Part shown: piece by piece, positions 53,101 to 64,000 of the stretch
Numbering within the stretch: the first letter of the stretch is position 1
Layout of the letters: each line of letters starts with the position of its first letter
Source: Flammula alnicola
Lineage: Eukaryota > Basidiomycota > Agaricomycetes > Agaricales > Strophariaceae
DNA length: 64,000 bases
Reading direction: 5' to 3'
Assembly: GCA_015499995.1 (NCBI GenBank)
Contig: JADNRV010000013.1
Coordinates: 310,001-374,000 of the forward strand
Program-made: the position numbers and the translations under genes
The notes under the pieces: generated by a model
Databases searched by the model: none
What the model saw: only the letters and a program-made list of their open reading frames with translations
Told to the model about the DNA's origin: nothing

Positions 53101-54687
53101 CGTCTTGTGGGTTTCGCTTTACGGGTGAAATCTGGTGGCAAAACACTGAGGGGAGGGATTGTGTAGTGTGGATTGAAATGCGAGTTATTCTCAACACTCG
53201 AGGACAAAGGTTTAGGAGCTTCAGGTTTTGCTTCAAAGTCAAGGTTATATGGCGTCTCTTCCAATGTCGTCGGTGGCGCTGGGATAAGAATTGTTTCTTG
53301 GATGCTGGGAGGTAGTGGGATATGTATGGGAATATATTTCAGCGGCTTTGGAGAGGGAGCCTTGGGTTCTTCCGCTAATGGAGGTTTGGATTCGGCATCG
53401 TTGCCAACGTCATAATCAGATCCAAGGTCCATGGACACGTCCTGAATAGGCTCTTCTTCCACAGGTTCTGAGATTTCAAGCTGCGACTGGCGTTCAGAAG
53501 CACCCATTTCGTTTTCTTCCACTACTAGTGTCTCAACCTCCAAGATCTGGGAGGGTGATGTATCGCGGATATCGACTTTCATTTCTTCGTCAACCAGAAT
53601 GGGGACTTCGACAGGCTGGTTATTTGACTGGACAATGATCAACTCTTCTGCTGTCGTTGTTTCTGCATGCGGCGCGGGTGATCGCGCAGGCGGTTCAGGC
53701 GTCACTTTTTCCTCGACTTCCATCGAAATTTCCTTCCCCGGAGGCGACGCCGCTGCTTCAACGGAAGGTTGACGAGAATCTGGCGTAAGTTGTCCGGCGT
53801 CTTTCTCTTTCCATTCTGTGTCCAAACTGGCACCAATTTTCGCTGGACCATTTACAAGTGCAGCGTGCTCGCGGGGTTGCAGTCGTTCTCCTTCGATTGA
53901 GAAGGCCGAAGACCCGATCAGGTCAAGTTCGTCGTCATCCTCATCCGACTCCTCAACCGGCACTGTCGTGATATGTGTCGCATCGGGACTGGAGACATTT
54001 CGTGCCGGAGACTGGGGGCTTTGATACTCATCAGACTCGTGGAAGGGACGCATTTCGACTAAAATGTCATTCTGGGATTTGTCGACAATGGGAGGAGGTG
54101 ATTGAATGAGTTCGGCAGCACGAGAGCGACTTCGAGTTGTTCGCGTAGAGGTGCTTGACTTGCCATCAACAAAGGTGGGCGTGGTTACGTGAAGAGATGG
54201 TATAGGTGGAGCCGTAGAATTCTCGTCAAGGAAAGACAATTCTTCCTCCTTTAGGTTGGTTATAGAACCAGTATCCGAGCTGTTCGATGCAAGATGTAAA
54301 GGTTGAGCGGTTCCTAAAACATAAATCGATTTAACATACTCTTTTGCAAGATCGAATCTTTGTAGAAACGCTTGGAGGTCGTCGTCGTCATCGTCATTAT
54401 CGGAAAGGCTAGAGTTTATATCATGCTTGCTTCGCATCATGCGAAACAATTCCCGCAAGAATTCATTTCGCCGCGCTACGATCACACTGCAATAAACAAT
54501 GTTTAGAGAGAAAAGGAAGATGAAAGAGAAAGAAGTATGCAAACTTCAGTTGAGCAAAGCGCTCTTGTATTCGCGGATCATGAGACGTTTGGGGCATATG
54601 CCACTGGGTGTAGAATGTAAGCGCTGAAATCCGGGACGTTCGAGATGTAGCTGAGGAACACTGAACGGTAGGTTCAAAACAGTGCAC
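50086..54687 (-). CDS. VID21: Vid21/Eaf1, scaffold subunit of the NuA4 histone acetyltransferase complex
   Basis: Eaf1/Vid21 organises NuA4, the H4/H2A acetyltransferase complex, in the nucleus. Order: a short N-terminal domain with ARRNEFLRELFRMMRSKHD (typical of Vid21); about 500 residues of acidic, Pro/Ser-rich sequence; the HSA domain (about 52,620-52,900, GGLVKTHWDYLMDEMKWMR and DFREERRWKMALAYN); a second acidic linker; and the SANT/Myb domain (about 51,360-51,530, WVPSDDALIKSLVDKYSTNW and DLFERWKDKF). A basic coiled segment (RKRRKHFLLQESVRKAAKKR) and a Gln-rich C terminus end in a pure polyQ run that stops at TAG (50086-50088). The last intron is best closed at the AG directly before AACGCTCAACAG, keeping the QEQLEIFHAQIM frame. 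The start could be 54687 or the Met near 54,600. Confidence 0.87.
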
Positions 54688-54872
54688 TCTTCAGAATCGC
54701 TACGGTCAGGAAAGGATAGTCTCACATGACCCGGATTAAATAAGTATTAAATAATTTATTACTAATTTACCTGGAAAAATGACTGTATTTATAACTTTCA
54801 GGGGGTCCATTCTTGGCCACCAACTGCAAGTTCTCCCGGCCAGCGCTCGAACTTTAATACAGCCAGTCGGCA

Positions 54873-57435
54873 ATGGCCAAAGTAAATTTTGGAGGCCTTG
54901 CCCAACTTCGGAAGTTTCGTAAAGGCTTGTATGTTGACTCTGTCAACCGTCTGACCAGGGATGCCAAAGTCACTCTCACTGTCAAGCCCGGGCTGGCAGG
55001 TAGCTCTCTTTATCGCCACTTCAGTACATCTGTGAAATCCAATATCCAACCATTGCGATACTCACCATGGTCCAGTGAATTTCCTGGTTCTCTCCGGACA
55101 CGATTAATCTTCCAAACTACATTATGCGCCGTGTTCTTGGTTGGTTTAACGGAATATTTTATTGTATGTGGTTGCTTTGACTCTACAGCAAGTTCTCATT
55201 CAAGCAGATCTATAAATTCAGCGCGATAAATCTAAGGTAGCCTCCGCTGTTGCTTCAGCCACAGGATATGCTTCTCCGAAAGAATTGCACGCTGCAATAG
55301 AAGAACTGCAGACCGCCTTTCCTGAACCAAAGCTTGTCGTCACGGACAAACAGGAACTGAAGATATATGGGTCCTCTGAACATTCATATCATCCAGCCTC
55401 TCCGCATGCCGTCATCGTGCGTATCAGCCGTACACAGTTCCATGAAATTTTCGCTTAGACTGTCGGTTTAGATTCGACCAAAAAGCACTGATGATGTAGT
55501 AAAGATCGTCAATACCGCGCGAAAATATCGTATTCCCATCGTACCATATAGCGGTGCAACCAGTCTTGAAGGACATTTCTCAGGGGTACAGATTTAATAA
55601 TTCCTTGTCTTCGAAAGTTAATCTTGATGTTCAGTACCCAACGGGCAGTATTTGCATCGATATGTCCAGTATGGACAAGATTTTGGCCATCAACGGTATG
55701 TAGAATCCTCTGCTACTGCTACGGAATACTATGATATATCAATTTGCCAGTGGACGATTCAGACCTGATATGTCAAGCTGGGGCCAGATGGGAAGACATC
55801 AACCAGACCTTGAAAGATCAAGGAATTCCTCTATTTTTTCCGGTATGTGACATACACACCTTTGTCAATAAAGGAGACTTATATCTTTCTTTCCTCAAAG
55901 TTAGATCCTGGACCTGGAGCTGTGCGTCTGCCTTCTACGAGGTATATAAGTGTTCTCATCAGGGTTTTCAGACAATTGGTGGCATGGTGGGCACTGGATG
56001 CAGTGGAAGTGAGAGATCAAACTTATTATGCATCATATACTTTTGATCTAACTGTGCTCTCAGCAAATGCCGTTCGTTATGGCACGGCCAAAGCAGAATG
56101 GTTCTTGAACCTCGTCCGTGTTTTAATTACATATATCTTATCATTGCTGACTAAAATGTGTAAAGACGGTCGTTCTTCCTAACGGACAAGTTGTTAAGAC
56201 GCGAAGACGGGCCAGAAAATCAGCCACTGGCTTTGATACAACGAAGCTCTTCATCGGTGCAGAAGGAACATTGGGTATTGTGACAGAAGGTATAACTTGC
56301 AACAGCTTTCTTCTAAGTCTAATCTTCTCTTATCATCTTTTCTTGAAGCCACTCTACGACTAGCTCCTCTTCTCCCTGTCAAGGTTGCAATGGCTCAATT
56401 TCCCGATGTTCAAAGGGCTGTGAGCGCTGTGCAAGAAATCCTCAACTCGCCACAAGGTCCTCATATACGTCAGTCTTTTTTAAAAATTAAAAATTAAAAC
56501 ATTCGGACAGCTCTTAAATCAATTCATAATAGAGTGCGTCGAACTTCTGGATGATAACAGTTAGTCCCAAACTTTGGCAGGCCTTCTGTGGCAGCTGAAA
56601 AGGACTGACACACCAACTGTAGTGATGGCTGCCATCAATACGGCCGGTTTGGTGGACAAGCCATATCCTGTGGAAGACACCCTGTTTTTCAAGATTCAAG
56701 GTGATGCAGTGTCCATTCAAAGGGCTTCTGAAGTTGTACAGAGCATTGTAGAGAAGCATGGTAGCTTGCAGTTCAATTTTGCGTCCACCGACCAAGAAGC
56801 GGAGGAGCTCTGGCAAAATCGCAAGTACGCTTTGATGTCTAGCCTCGCCGCCCACCCTGGCTTACGTTGCTGGACGACAGATGTTTGGTACGAGCATACA
56901 AATTTTGAGAATTATGTTACAACCCTGATTGCATGCAGTGTGCCAGTCTCCCGCTTGCCTCAACTCGTGTACGAAACGAAGAAGGATTTGCGAGAGTCCA
57001 ATTTGCGTAGTACTATCGTCGGGCACGTCGGCGATGGTAATTTCCACGCCTTGATCTTGTTTGACAGAGATCGAGAATACGACGCAGTCAGTGGCGCCGT
57101 GCACCGTCTTGTACACCGCGCCATTGCCCTAGACGGAACATGTGAGTTCTTTGTCTAACCACGAAGAATGATGGAGTCTCATTTCTTTCCGACAGGTACC
57201 GGAGAACATGGAGTAGGCCTTGGAAAGAGAGAGTATCTTCGGGATGAACTTGGGGCAAGCACAGTAGACCTGATGAAAACCATTAAAAAAGCGATCGATC
57301 CGTTAAACATCATGAATCCAGGGAAGGTAGTAAAATCAATCCTATAATCCGCTTAAATTTTTACTCATGCCTCTTTGCAAACTCAAGTTGTACCCAGATG
57401 ACGAAGATCCGAAAGGCGGGGCGCAAGGTCATTAG
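54873..57435 (+). CDS. DLD1: D-lactate dehydrogenase (cytochrome), mitochondrial, FAD-dependent
   Basis: Oxidises D-lactate to pyruvate and passes electrons to cytochrome c at the inner mitochondrial membrane. The start at 54873 (MAKVNFGGLAQLRKFRKGLY) opens a basic presequence, followed by a hydrophobic segment (LIFQTTLCAVFLVGLTEYFI). The FAD_binding_4 domain has HAVIVRPKSTDDVVKIV, IPIVPYSGATSLEGHFSG, ICIDMSSMDKIL, DPGPGA joined to IGGMVGTGCSGTNAVRYGT, and LFIGAEGTLGIVTEATLRL. The C-terminal cap has VGHVGDGNFHALI, GTCTGEHGVGLGKREYL and PLNIMNPGKLYPDDEDPKGG. Around ten introns, one of them (about 56,889-56,939) removing WYEHTNFENY-type readthrough sequence. Convergent with NOT4. Confidence 0.93.
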
Positions 57436-57739
57436 AATGGACGCACTACCACAGTTGTAATTTGCTTAGCGTAGTGTTACTTAGAAGGTGACTTAGCACC
57501 TATCCAGTAAAGCCTAGAATATACGTGGAACTCATTATATGTATAGCAGATAAGGACTTGTACCTAAATTTACTCGTCTGTCTGCGGCGGTCTCTCTTAT
57601 TTCATTATCACTTGGTATGCCTGAAGTGGTTAATTCTGTGTACTCGATAAATCTCGGATATGTGCACGAAGACAAACTTCACACTACAGGCCCTATCCGG
57701 TCTCCAGCTAGTGTCGCAAATTGAAATGAACCCATTCAC
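57436..57739. other. Convergent 3' spacer of DLD1 and NOT4
   Basis: 304 bp with no supported gene or repeat; it should hold the transcript ends of both flanking genes. Confidence 0.4.
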
Positions 57740-60700
57740 CTAGTGCTTGAAATTTTGAAACCTTTCCATCGCTTCGCGAATTTCTGTTTCCGCAAAAATT
57801 GCAGCCTCCTTCGCCACCGCCAACTTTTTCTCTAGCTCATCTGCAGTCATCGATCTCATTTCTCCATTTTGTTCCACCGTTCCGATGTTATCAAATCGAC
57901 GTAGTGTATTTCCAATCCGTGGCAAAAAGCCATGTCGATCCCAACCGCTATCGTTGAATGACAGCACCGCTCGAACAGCAGCAGTATTAATATCCCGATG
58001 AAGTTCTTCCAACTTGGATAGCTGGACTTCCATCCATCGCGCACGACGCTCAAGTGCCAAGGTAAGAGCTGCGACTTCGTCTTCTTTGCCAGGTCCATCT
58101 TCTCCGTCATCAAGGAAGTCGTCACCCTTCAGCATATCTCGTAAGACACCATCGAATGAAGAACTGTCGTCCCATGTTGTGCGCGGAAGAAGTCGTAAAA
58201 GATCAGAGATGGTTTGCGTAAGGGTCTCGAGGAGCTGCTGGAAAGACGAAACGGCATTGTCGATAGATCCTGACGGCATATTATTGGCAAAAGATCCTCC
58301 ACCAACTGACAATGCTGATAATGCGTGCACCAGTGGTCCATACTCCAGTGGCATTTTAGCAGGAGAAGTGAGTCTCTGAACATCAAAGAACGAATTGTCG
58401 GTAAGGTCCGTCCCAGGGCTAATGGCATCTATTTGTCGTAAAAGTTCATGCACTGAAGTCGGCGTATGATGCCGGTCAAGCGAATGGGAGCGAGAATTGG
58501 TCGGAGTCGAGTCGGCAGTAAATCCATTGGGTCGCGATGTATCCGTAGCAGATGGTAAACTGTTTTCCTCATGGGCATCCTCTTCCTTGGCAAATACTCT
58601 GGCGGTCTTGACGATGGGTTTGTTCTTCTTCGGTTTCTTGGAGAGGAGAGGAACCTGAGCGACTGCCTCCGTCGCAACGGAAACGGGAATTTTGGCTGAA
58701 GCATTTGTCCGTGTAGTTGATTTGACGGAGGTTGTCGCTTGCTCCTGACGTTTATTCGTTCCAGAGGTCTCAGAGGCTTTGGTGTTTGATTTCTTCGATG
58801 GCGAAGGCTTATCGACCGGACTGTCCTGGCACAGAGGCTTGCTCTTCTCGGGTCGAGCAACCGTTTCAGCCTGCGGGGTGAATTGGGGTTCCGCGATCTC
58901 AGCCTCAATCTGGTTTGATAGTTGCTGGGCTTTCAGGAAAGACGCCTTCTCCTTCTCAGCAGCCCTTTCGCGAGCGACCTTGGCCTTTTCTGCGGCCTTT
59001 GCCTCAGCCTTCTCCTGTGCAATTTTCTGCCTTTCGAGAGCTTTCTCTGCAGCCGCTACTTTCTTCGCGGCTTTGCGTTCGGCCTTAGCCTGAATTTTAC
59101 TGTTCAAGATGCTGAAAGGTTCTTGAATTGTGGTTGATTCCGTTGCATGCTGAGCAGGAGGTGGGTCAGAGGTGCTTGGAGCCAAAGCAGGAAAATCTTC
59201 CGAGGTCAAAAGAATCGGAGGATTGGATGGAATCATGGGAGGGACTAAACCGTGTTGACAAAGCAAACACAAGCAAAGTGAATATCAGCGTTGAATTAGA
59301 CGTCAACACCACACCACACCAAGAAGGGGAGGGAGAAAATGATAACCAGTCGATTGAATTAATTCTTGGTGAATGTGTGAGGCGATACGAGAACCGAGGA
59401 TGACGAAACAAGGTTGCACGATGGATCATTGACGATAGTAGATATTCCGCACTGAGAAAGCACGGCACTTGGTACACTGGCCTCCCTCCCCTTGAGATAG
59501 GATATGAAGGACTCACCCTGCGTAGAGTTGCTCTGTCCATCCGTAGAGACACCGTTTTGGTGTGTATGCACTATCGCGGGCGATGGCGTTAGTCTCTGAG
59601 GAACCGGAAGGCCTGGTGGAGGCCCATACGCCATTGATGTAAAGACATGCTCCGGTGGTGCAGCAAAGCTTGCCGACATAATGGCAGGATCTTCAAAATG
59701 CTGAGATGGCCTGAACTGGCTTTGCTGAGAATCTAAAATAAAAAGGAAGCATGAGATGCGTTCGGCAATGGAGGAGACATATATTGAACAGCACACACTT
59801 ACCCATGGCGTTCCTTGCATTGCCTGGGCCATTTTCTCGCTCCTGACTAGACAAAATGAAATTTCGTAATTGGGCCTCACTTAAAACCCCATTGCCATTG
59901 AGTGATTCAAGGCGAGCCTGATGTTGGGCAAACGCAGGCTGGGCTTGTGCTTGTTGCACTAAAGGAGACCCTGAAAGCGAGTTTGCGACGTGAAGATCGT
60001 GCAAGCCAGGAGGCCACGACTGCATGGTTTCATCTGATGGGTGGTAGAACGACTGGTGCTCGCTGCCGTAATTCAAAGGTGTTATGGAGTGGAGTGGTGA
60101 TGAAGTAGCAGTCGAACTTTGGCGGCCTCGAGCAAACCCGAACCGAGAGACTTTACGCTCTTCATCGATCGGAGAATATTGCGGCCTCTGTAAAGGTGAC
60201 GACGCTGAGGGTGGCGAATTCTCCGAAGCGAGATCCGAGAAAGGGTTAAACGAACCGAGGTAACTCGTTCCTCTGGCATTTGGTTTTTCTTGCGAAGAAC
60301 CTGAAACTGCACGTAGCGCAGATGGGTCATAAATCGGGTGGTTCGTCGGATGTGCATAACCCAAGGGAGGCGACTGCATATATGGAGATCCTGTGCGTAG
60401 GGCAGGGAATGCATCCAAGTAGGTTCCATGGAAAGGAATACCCGACTCGAAATCTGGCAGACTATCAGCGGAATCCGCTCCGTCTGCTAGCTTGGGATCG
60501 AGATTAAAGCTGAAGCCCCCTCCATCTTCACCGCTTAGTGTCTGTAGTGTCCGGTCGAAGTCTGGGAAAGGACTAAATGCAGAAGAAATGGGTACTCCTG
60601 ACTCCATTCTGGCCTGAAAGTCGTCTAAAAGTGCCCGAGCCGTAGTTGATATTTGATAAGATGATTGAGAGGCAAGTAAGGGTGTCTGAGGAGAAGTGGT

Positions 60701-62518
60701 TTCCGCACGAGGTGGTCGGCTAGGCGTGGATATCCCAGGAGGGGCTGCTAATCCGGGAGGAGCTGATAACCCAGGAGGAGCTGATAACCCAGGAGGGACA
60801 AGCAATGCATTAGATGGCTTAGATGATGAGGGGCGTAGGTTGGATCGCGAAGAATCAGTCGATTCAGGCCTCGTTGGTGCAGTAGACAGAGGTTCATGCA
60901 AAGCAGACCCTATATCAGATGCGGTCGTCGTCGAAGGTGCGGGCGAGCTGGATAACTGTGGCGTGGCTACGAATTCCTTCAGTTTAGCTGCTTTGGTTTC
61001 ACTGGCAACTTCCACGCGACTTGACTCCGCAACGGCAGGTGTAGAGGGACGCGAAGTGGAAGTGGCGGTAGGTTTACGCTCAGGAAGTACTTTTGATTGG
61101 CTTGACCGACTATCGTTTGTCGACAATACGGAGGCAGTTGCGACATTCCGAGATAGACGCGTAGCGCCCGTCCGTCGAGTTTGCCGTGACGTTGTGGAGC
61201 TCGTAGCCAAGATACTTGAGCTCGGATTTGTGTTTGAGCCTACCGAAGGCGTAGAAGCGTTATAACCCTTTTGAGCCCAAGCTGCGGCACGCGGTAAACC
61301 TGCTGTAAAACCGTTAGCCAGTCCGATTAATAGCAATCTGGTTGTATACCTACCATCTTCGTCGGCTTTTTTCGTAGTTACTGTCCTCGTGCGGCTCTCT
61401 GTTGCTTTCATGGTGTGTTTCCTGAAGTACAATAGATCAGCGTTGAATTTAAGGAATGTCGAAAAAACCAATACAGCGTTGTCAAGTCTTCTTTTGTGAA
61501 ACAATCTTTCTCGTCTCCCCATTCATGAAGATTCATGCAGCTGTGATCGCTGCATTGTACGCCACGAAGGAAAGCCATGCAGTATTTCGTTGTACCATAA
61601 CTAGCCCTCATTACCTCCCTGCCCCCGCCAGGAGAAGGGGTGCCGTCCACAGCGGCGATAGCCCGAGCAGCATCCTCACGTCGATGGTAAGTTATATACA
61701 ATCCAACGACAGGACCAACGCCTCCTGGGGAATTACGCTTCATGAGGAGGATTTTCGTAATCTTCCCATACTGTCCAAAGTATTCATTCGAGCGCAACGT
61801 TGGAATGAGCTGGGTGGAAGTTTCGGTATAGCGAGTCGCAATAAAAGAACTGTGCTACGAACCTCTTCTTTCGCAAAGCGAGGTCCAATACCAACAACGT
61901 ACACAACGTTTCTTTGAACAACGCGGACGTTCGCGAGGTGCTTTCTACCTAAGGCTTCTAGATCCTTCCTCTCGCGGTCCCTTTGCTTCTTTTGCTGGGT
62001 GAGGCGTTTATGACTGAAGGTAAATTTAGCACACAATATGAGCGACGGTTTCTGAAAGAAATAAGACTGACTCTTGGGTAGCAATGGGTTTGAATTCCAC
62101 GGCGTCGTCTGTGTAAATTCTACGACAGGCAGGGCAACGCTTATTCAAATTTTCCTTGATGTGATGCCAGCAGAAGCGACAAATCTAGGCATTCGAGGTC
62201 AGCGGGATACTTTTAGAGTTGAAGACAGGTACTTTACCTGGTAACCACAGATGCATGGCTTGAAATTGAGATCAGATATGTCCATTTCTTCGAGGCAAAG
62301 AGGGCATTCCGCGTCTTCCTATAATTGCGAATATCGATGCATTTAAATGAGCAGGGCTCGCTCGCGACATAATCGGGGGTGCTTACCGCCTCATCGTCAC
62401 TCCAATACGCGTCCTGGACCCCAGCCAGGACATGGGATTTAGATTGGGGGACAGAAAATGCCGCGTGTACAACAGGGGCAGGAAGAGAATGGTGAGGATG
62501 GAGCCGTGTGGTGGACAT
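57740..62518 (-). CDS. NOT4: Not4, RING E3 ubiquitin ligase subunit of CCR4-NOT
   Basis: Not4 links ubiquitination to mRNA decay and ribosome quality control. The start at 62518 (MSTTRLHPHHSLP) is followed by the C4C4 RING: ECPLCLEEMDISDLNFKPC, CGYQICRFCWHHI, KRCPACRRIY. Next come a coiled linker (QQKKQRDRERKDLEALGRK), the RRM (RNVVYVVGIGPRFAKEE, EYFGQYGKITKILLMKR, VGLYITYHRREDAARAI) and a CCCH zinc finger (CMAFLRGVQCSDHSCMNLHE). The remaining ~1,000 residues are low-complexity, with a run of PPGLSAP-like repeats (about 60,730-60,806) and an Ala/Lys/Glu-rich coiled coil (about 58,900-59,090). The far C-terminal exon (57740 to about 59,230) has a conserved-looking helical end. About ten exons. 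Convergent with DLD1 and divergent from the tryptophanyl-tRNA synthetase gene. Confidence 0.92.
60731..60806 (-). repeat. Tandem 18-bp repeats encoding PPGLSA units in NOT4
   Basis: About four to five copies of a unit coding PPG(L/I)(S/A)AP occur head to tail, with GGAGGAGCTGATAACCCA recurring exactly on the plus strand and diverging at the edges. Coding slippage repeat in a disordered region. Confidence 0.75.
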
Positions 62519-62818
62519 TCTACCTATATTTCCGCAAAGACGAGATGGGTATGGGTGATATAAAAGCAGGGAGAGAAGGGAATCGAAGTAACGCGGTGCA
62601 AGGCTTGCAATGAGGCTCTCACAAAGGCCTGTTCATTCTTTCCCACATTTGCTGTGGTGTGCTTGTCTTTGCTTGTCCTTAATTGGCCAATCGTGATCAT
62701 CAGTTTGCAGTTAACATCTCGTTGATAAGATAACAGCCTGCGGTACATGGAAAATCTACTTCGGATGACTCGTGTACCTTTAACTCCAGCCACGTATTGG
62801 TTTCTTTTATAACCACCC
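62519..62818. promoter_or_regulatory. Divergent promoter of NOT4 and WRS1
   Basis: 300 bp between the two start codons. A 113-codon minus-strand frame across it (62,524-62,865) has no family signal and overlaps the first WRS1 exon, so it was not called. Confidence 0.45.
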
Positions 62819-64000
62819 ATGGCGTCTGCAGATGAGATATCAGCTCCTATGGCCCAAGTATCCATGTGAGAAATCTTTTATATACCTGCATACTGTCTTT
62901 CTGAAGGGCGTAAAAGCGATGCATCAGCCGATCACCCCAAAACCCACGAACAGATAGTCACCCCTTGGGACGTACATGGTTCTGTATCCAGCGATGGAAA
63001 GCAACAAGCAATCGATTATGATAAACTCATTGATCAATTCGGAACGCGAAGAATTGATGCCAAACTGCTTGAACGGTTCGAAAAACTGACCGGCCACCGA
63101 CCTCACGTATTCCTCCGACGAGGGATGTTCTTCTCTCACAGGTGCTGTGTTTATTGTGCATCGTGTCTACAGTAACTGACCAAAACCATAGAGAAATGGA
63201 TAAAATTCTTGATAGATATGAACAGGGAAAACCGTTCTATCTCTACACCGGAAGAGGGCCAAGCAGTGACAGCATGCATCTTGGACACATGGTTCCATTT
63301 GTTTTCTCGAAGTATGCTATTTCCAACCTATGGAATATCCATACTTAATATCGGACGTATAGATGGCTTCAAGACGTCTTCCAAGTTCCGATTGTAATCC
63401 AATTAACAGGTCTGGATTTGATATGCCTCTCTTTACCCCAGTATCGTGACCAGTATTCCAGATGACGAAAAATTCCTCTTTAAACATGAGCTCAAACCCG
63501 AGCAAACCATGGCCTTCTCGAGGCAGAATGCACGCGACATCATCGCCTGTGGATTCGATCTTGAGCGAACCTTTATCTTCAGTAACTATGAGTTTATGGG
63601 TGGAGCATTTTATAAAAATGTGTCCAGGATATCCAGACAAATTACATATAATCAAGTAAAGGCGACCTTTGGATTCACAGAATCGTGAGTGTTGGAGTCT
63701 CATTATAGGCCGACAATATTCTCATTTTAGCAGGGACAATATCGGAAAGGTCCACTTTGCCGCCATTCAGGCCGCACCATCGTTCTCGAGTACTTTCCCT
63801 CAGATATTCGGGACCGCATCCGACATCCCTTGCCTTATTCCATGTGCTATTGATCAAGATCCTTACTTCAGGCTAACGCGCGATATTGCTTTGAAGCTCA
63901 AGCATCCCAAACCCGCCCTCATTCACTCCAAGTTCTTCCCTGCGTTGCAAGGACCGCAAACCAAAATGAGTGCAAGCGATCCGAACAGTAGTATCTTCAT
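62819..64000 (+). CDS. WRS1: Cytosolic tryptophanyl-tRNA synthetase, 5' part
   Basis: Charges tRNA-Trp in the cytosol. The gene runs off the window. Exon 1 is only 13 codons (62819-62857, [13 protein letters not shown]), spliced over a 96-nt intron to [15 protein letters not shown] at 62954; this rebuilds the family pattern QxVTPWxV. Further exons give [59 protein letters not shown] (class I HLGH, a HIGH motif), DDEKFLFK, and near the window end [10 protein letters not shown], the KMSKS-type loop. The eukaryotic-type sequence and lack of a presequence point to the cytosolic enzyme. An in-frame-looking ATG at 62919 lies inside the first intron and would meet a stop 12 codons on. Confidence 0.94.

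Noticed and set aside
62524..62865. 113-codon minus-strand frame between NOT4 and WRS1
   Set aside because: Overlaps the WRS1 first exon and promoter; no family signal.
1..64000. CRISPR arrays, rRNA genes or bacterial operons
   Set aside because: None seen; the gene structure is eukaryotic throughout.

Overview
The window is nuclear DNA of a filamentous basidiomycete, most likely an agaricomycete. The evidence is gene content and gene structure: dense housekeeping genes cut by many short (about 46-96 nt) introns with compact GT-AG signals, fungal-type single-chain glutamate synthase, Mss51, Lst8, Vid21/Eaf1 and Not4 genes, a GH55 and a membrane-anchored GH5 beta-1,3-glucanase, and a chromodomain-type Ty3 retrotransposon. 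The species cannot be told from the sequence.

Layout. 1-20 kb: 3' end of an M13 zinc metallopeptidase; HIS3 and MSS51 sharing a 100-bp divergent promoter; the ~7-kb glutamate synthase gene GLT1; the TOR-complex gene LST8; a tiny four-exon gene of unknown function; an ALKBH7-like dioxygenase; an SLC25-type mitochondrial carrier; a perfect 150-bp tandem duplication in front of a CHORD/CS co-chaperone gene. 20.5-23.7 kb: mitochondrial translation initiation factor IF-2. 24-36.4 kb: a gene-poor transposon island with two MITE-like inverted-repeat elements and an apparently intact 8.5-kb Ty3 LTR retrotransposon (236-bp LTRs, CCTTT target duplication, one 2,621-codon ORF). 36.4-64 kb: a mitochondrial phospholipid scramblase whose start codon lies 51 bp from the retrotransposon, CDC45, GH55, a small IF1-like gene, GH5, VID21/EAF1, D-lactate dehydrogenase, NOT4, and the 5' part of cytosolic tryptophanyl-tRNA synthetase.

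Themes. Several products act in mitochondria (Mss51, IF-2, ALKBH7-like, carrier, scramblase, D-lactate dehydrogenase, perhaps IF1). GLT1 and LST8 are both linked to nitrogen metabolism, and GLT1 has a pair of GATAAG sites upstream. GH55 and GH5 both act on beta-1,3-glucan of the fungal wall. Most neighbours are arranged tail-to-tail or head-to-head with short spacers.

Most notable points: a probable AT-AC intron that interrupts the metal-binding motif of HIS3; at least four GC-AG introns; and unassigned domains in the retrotransposon polyprotein, one between Gag and protease and one after the chromodomain. All gene models were spliced by eye; exon edges are firm where stated and otherwise approximate.
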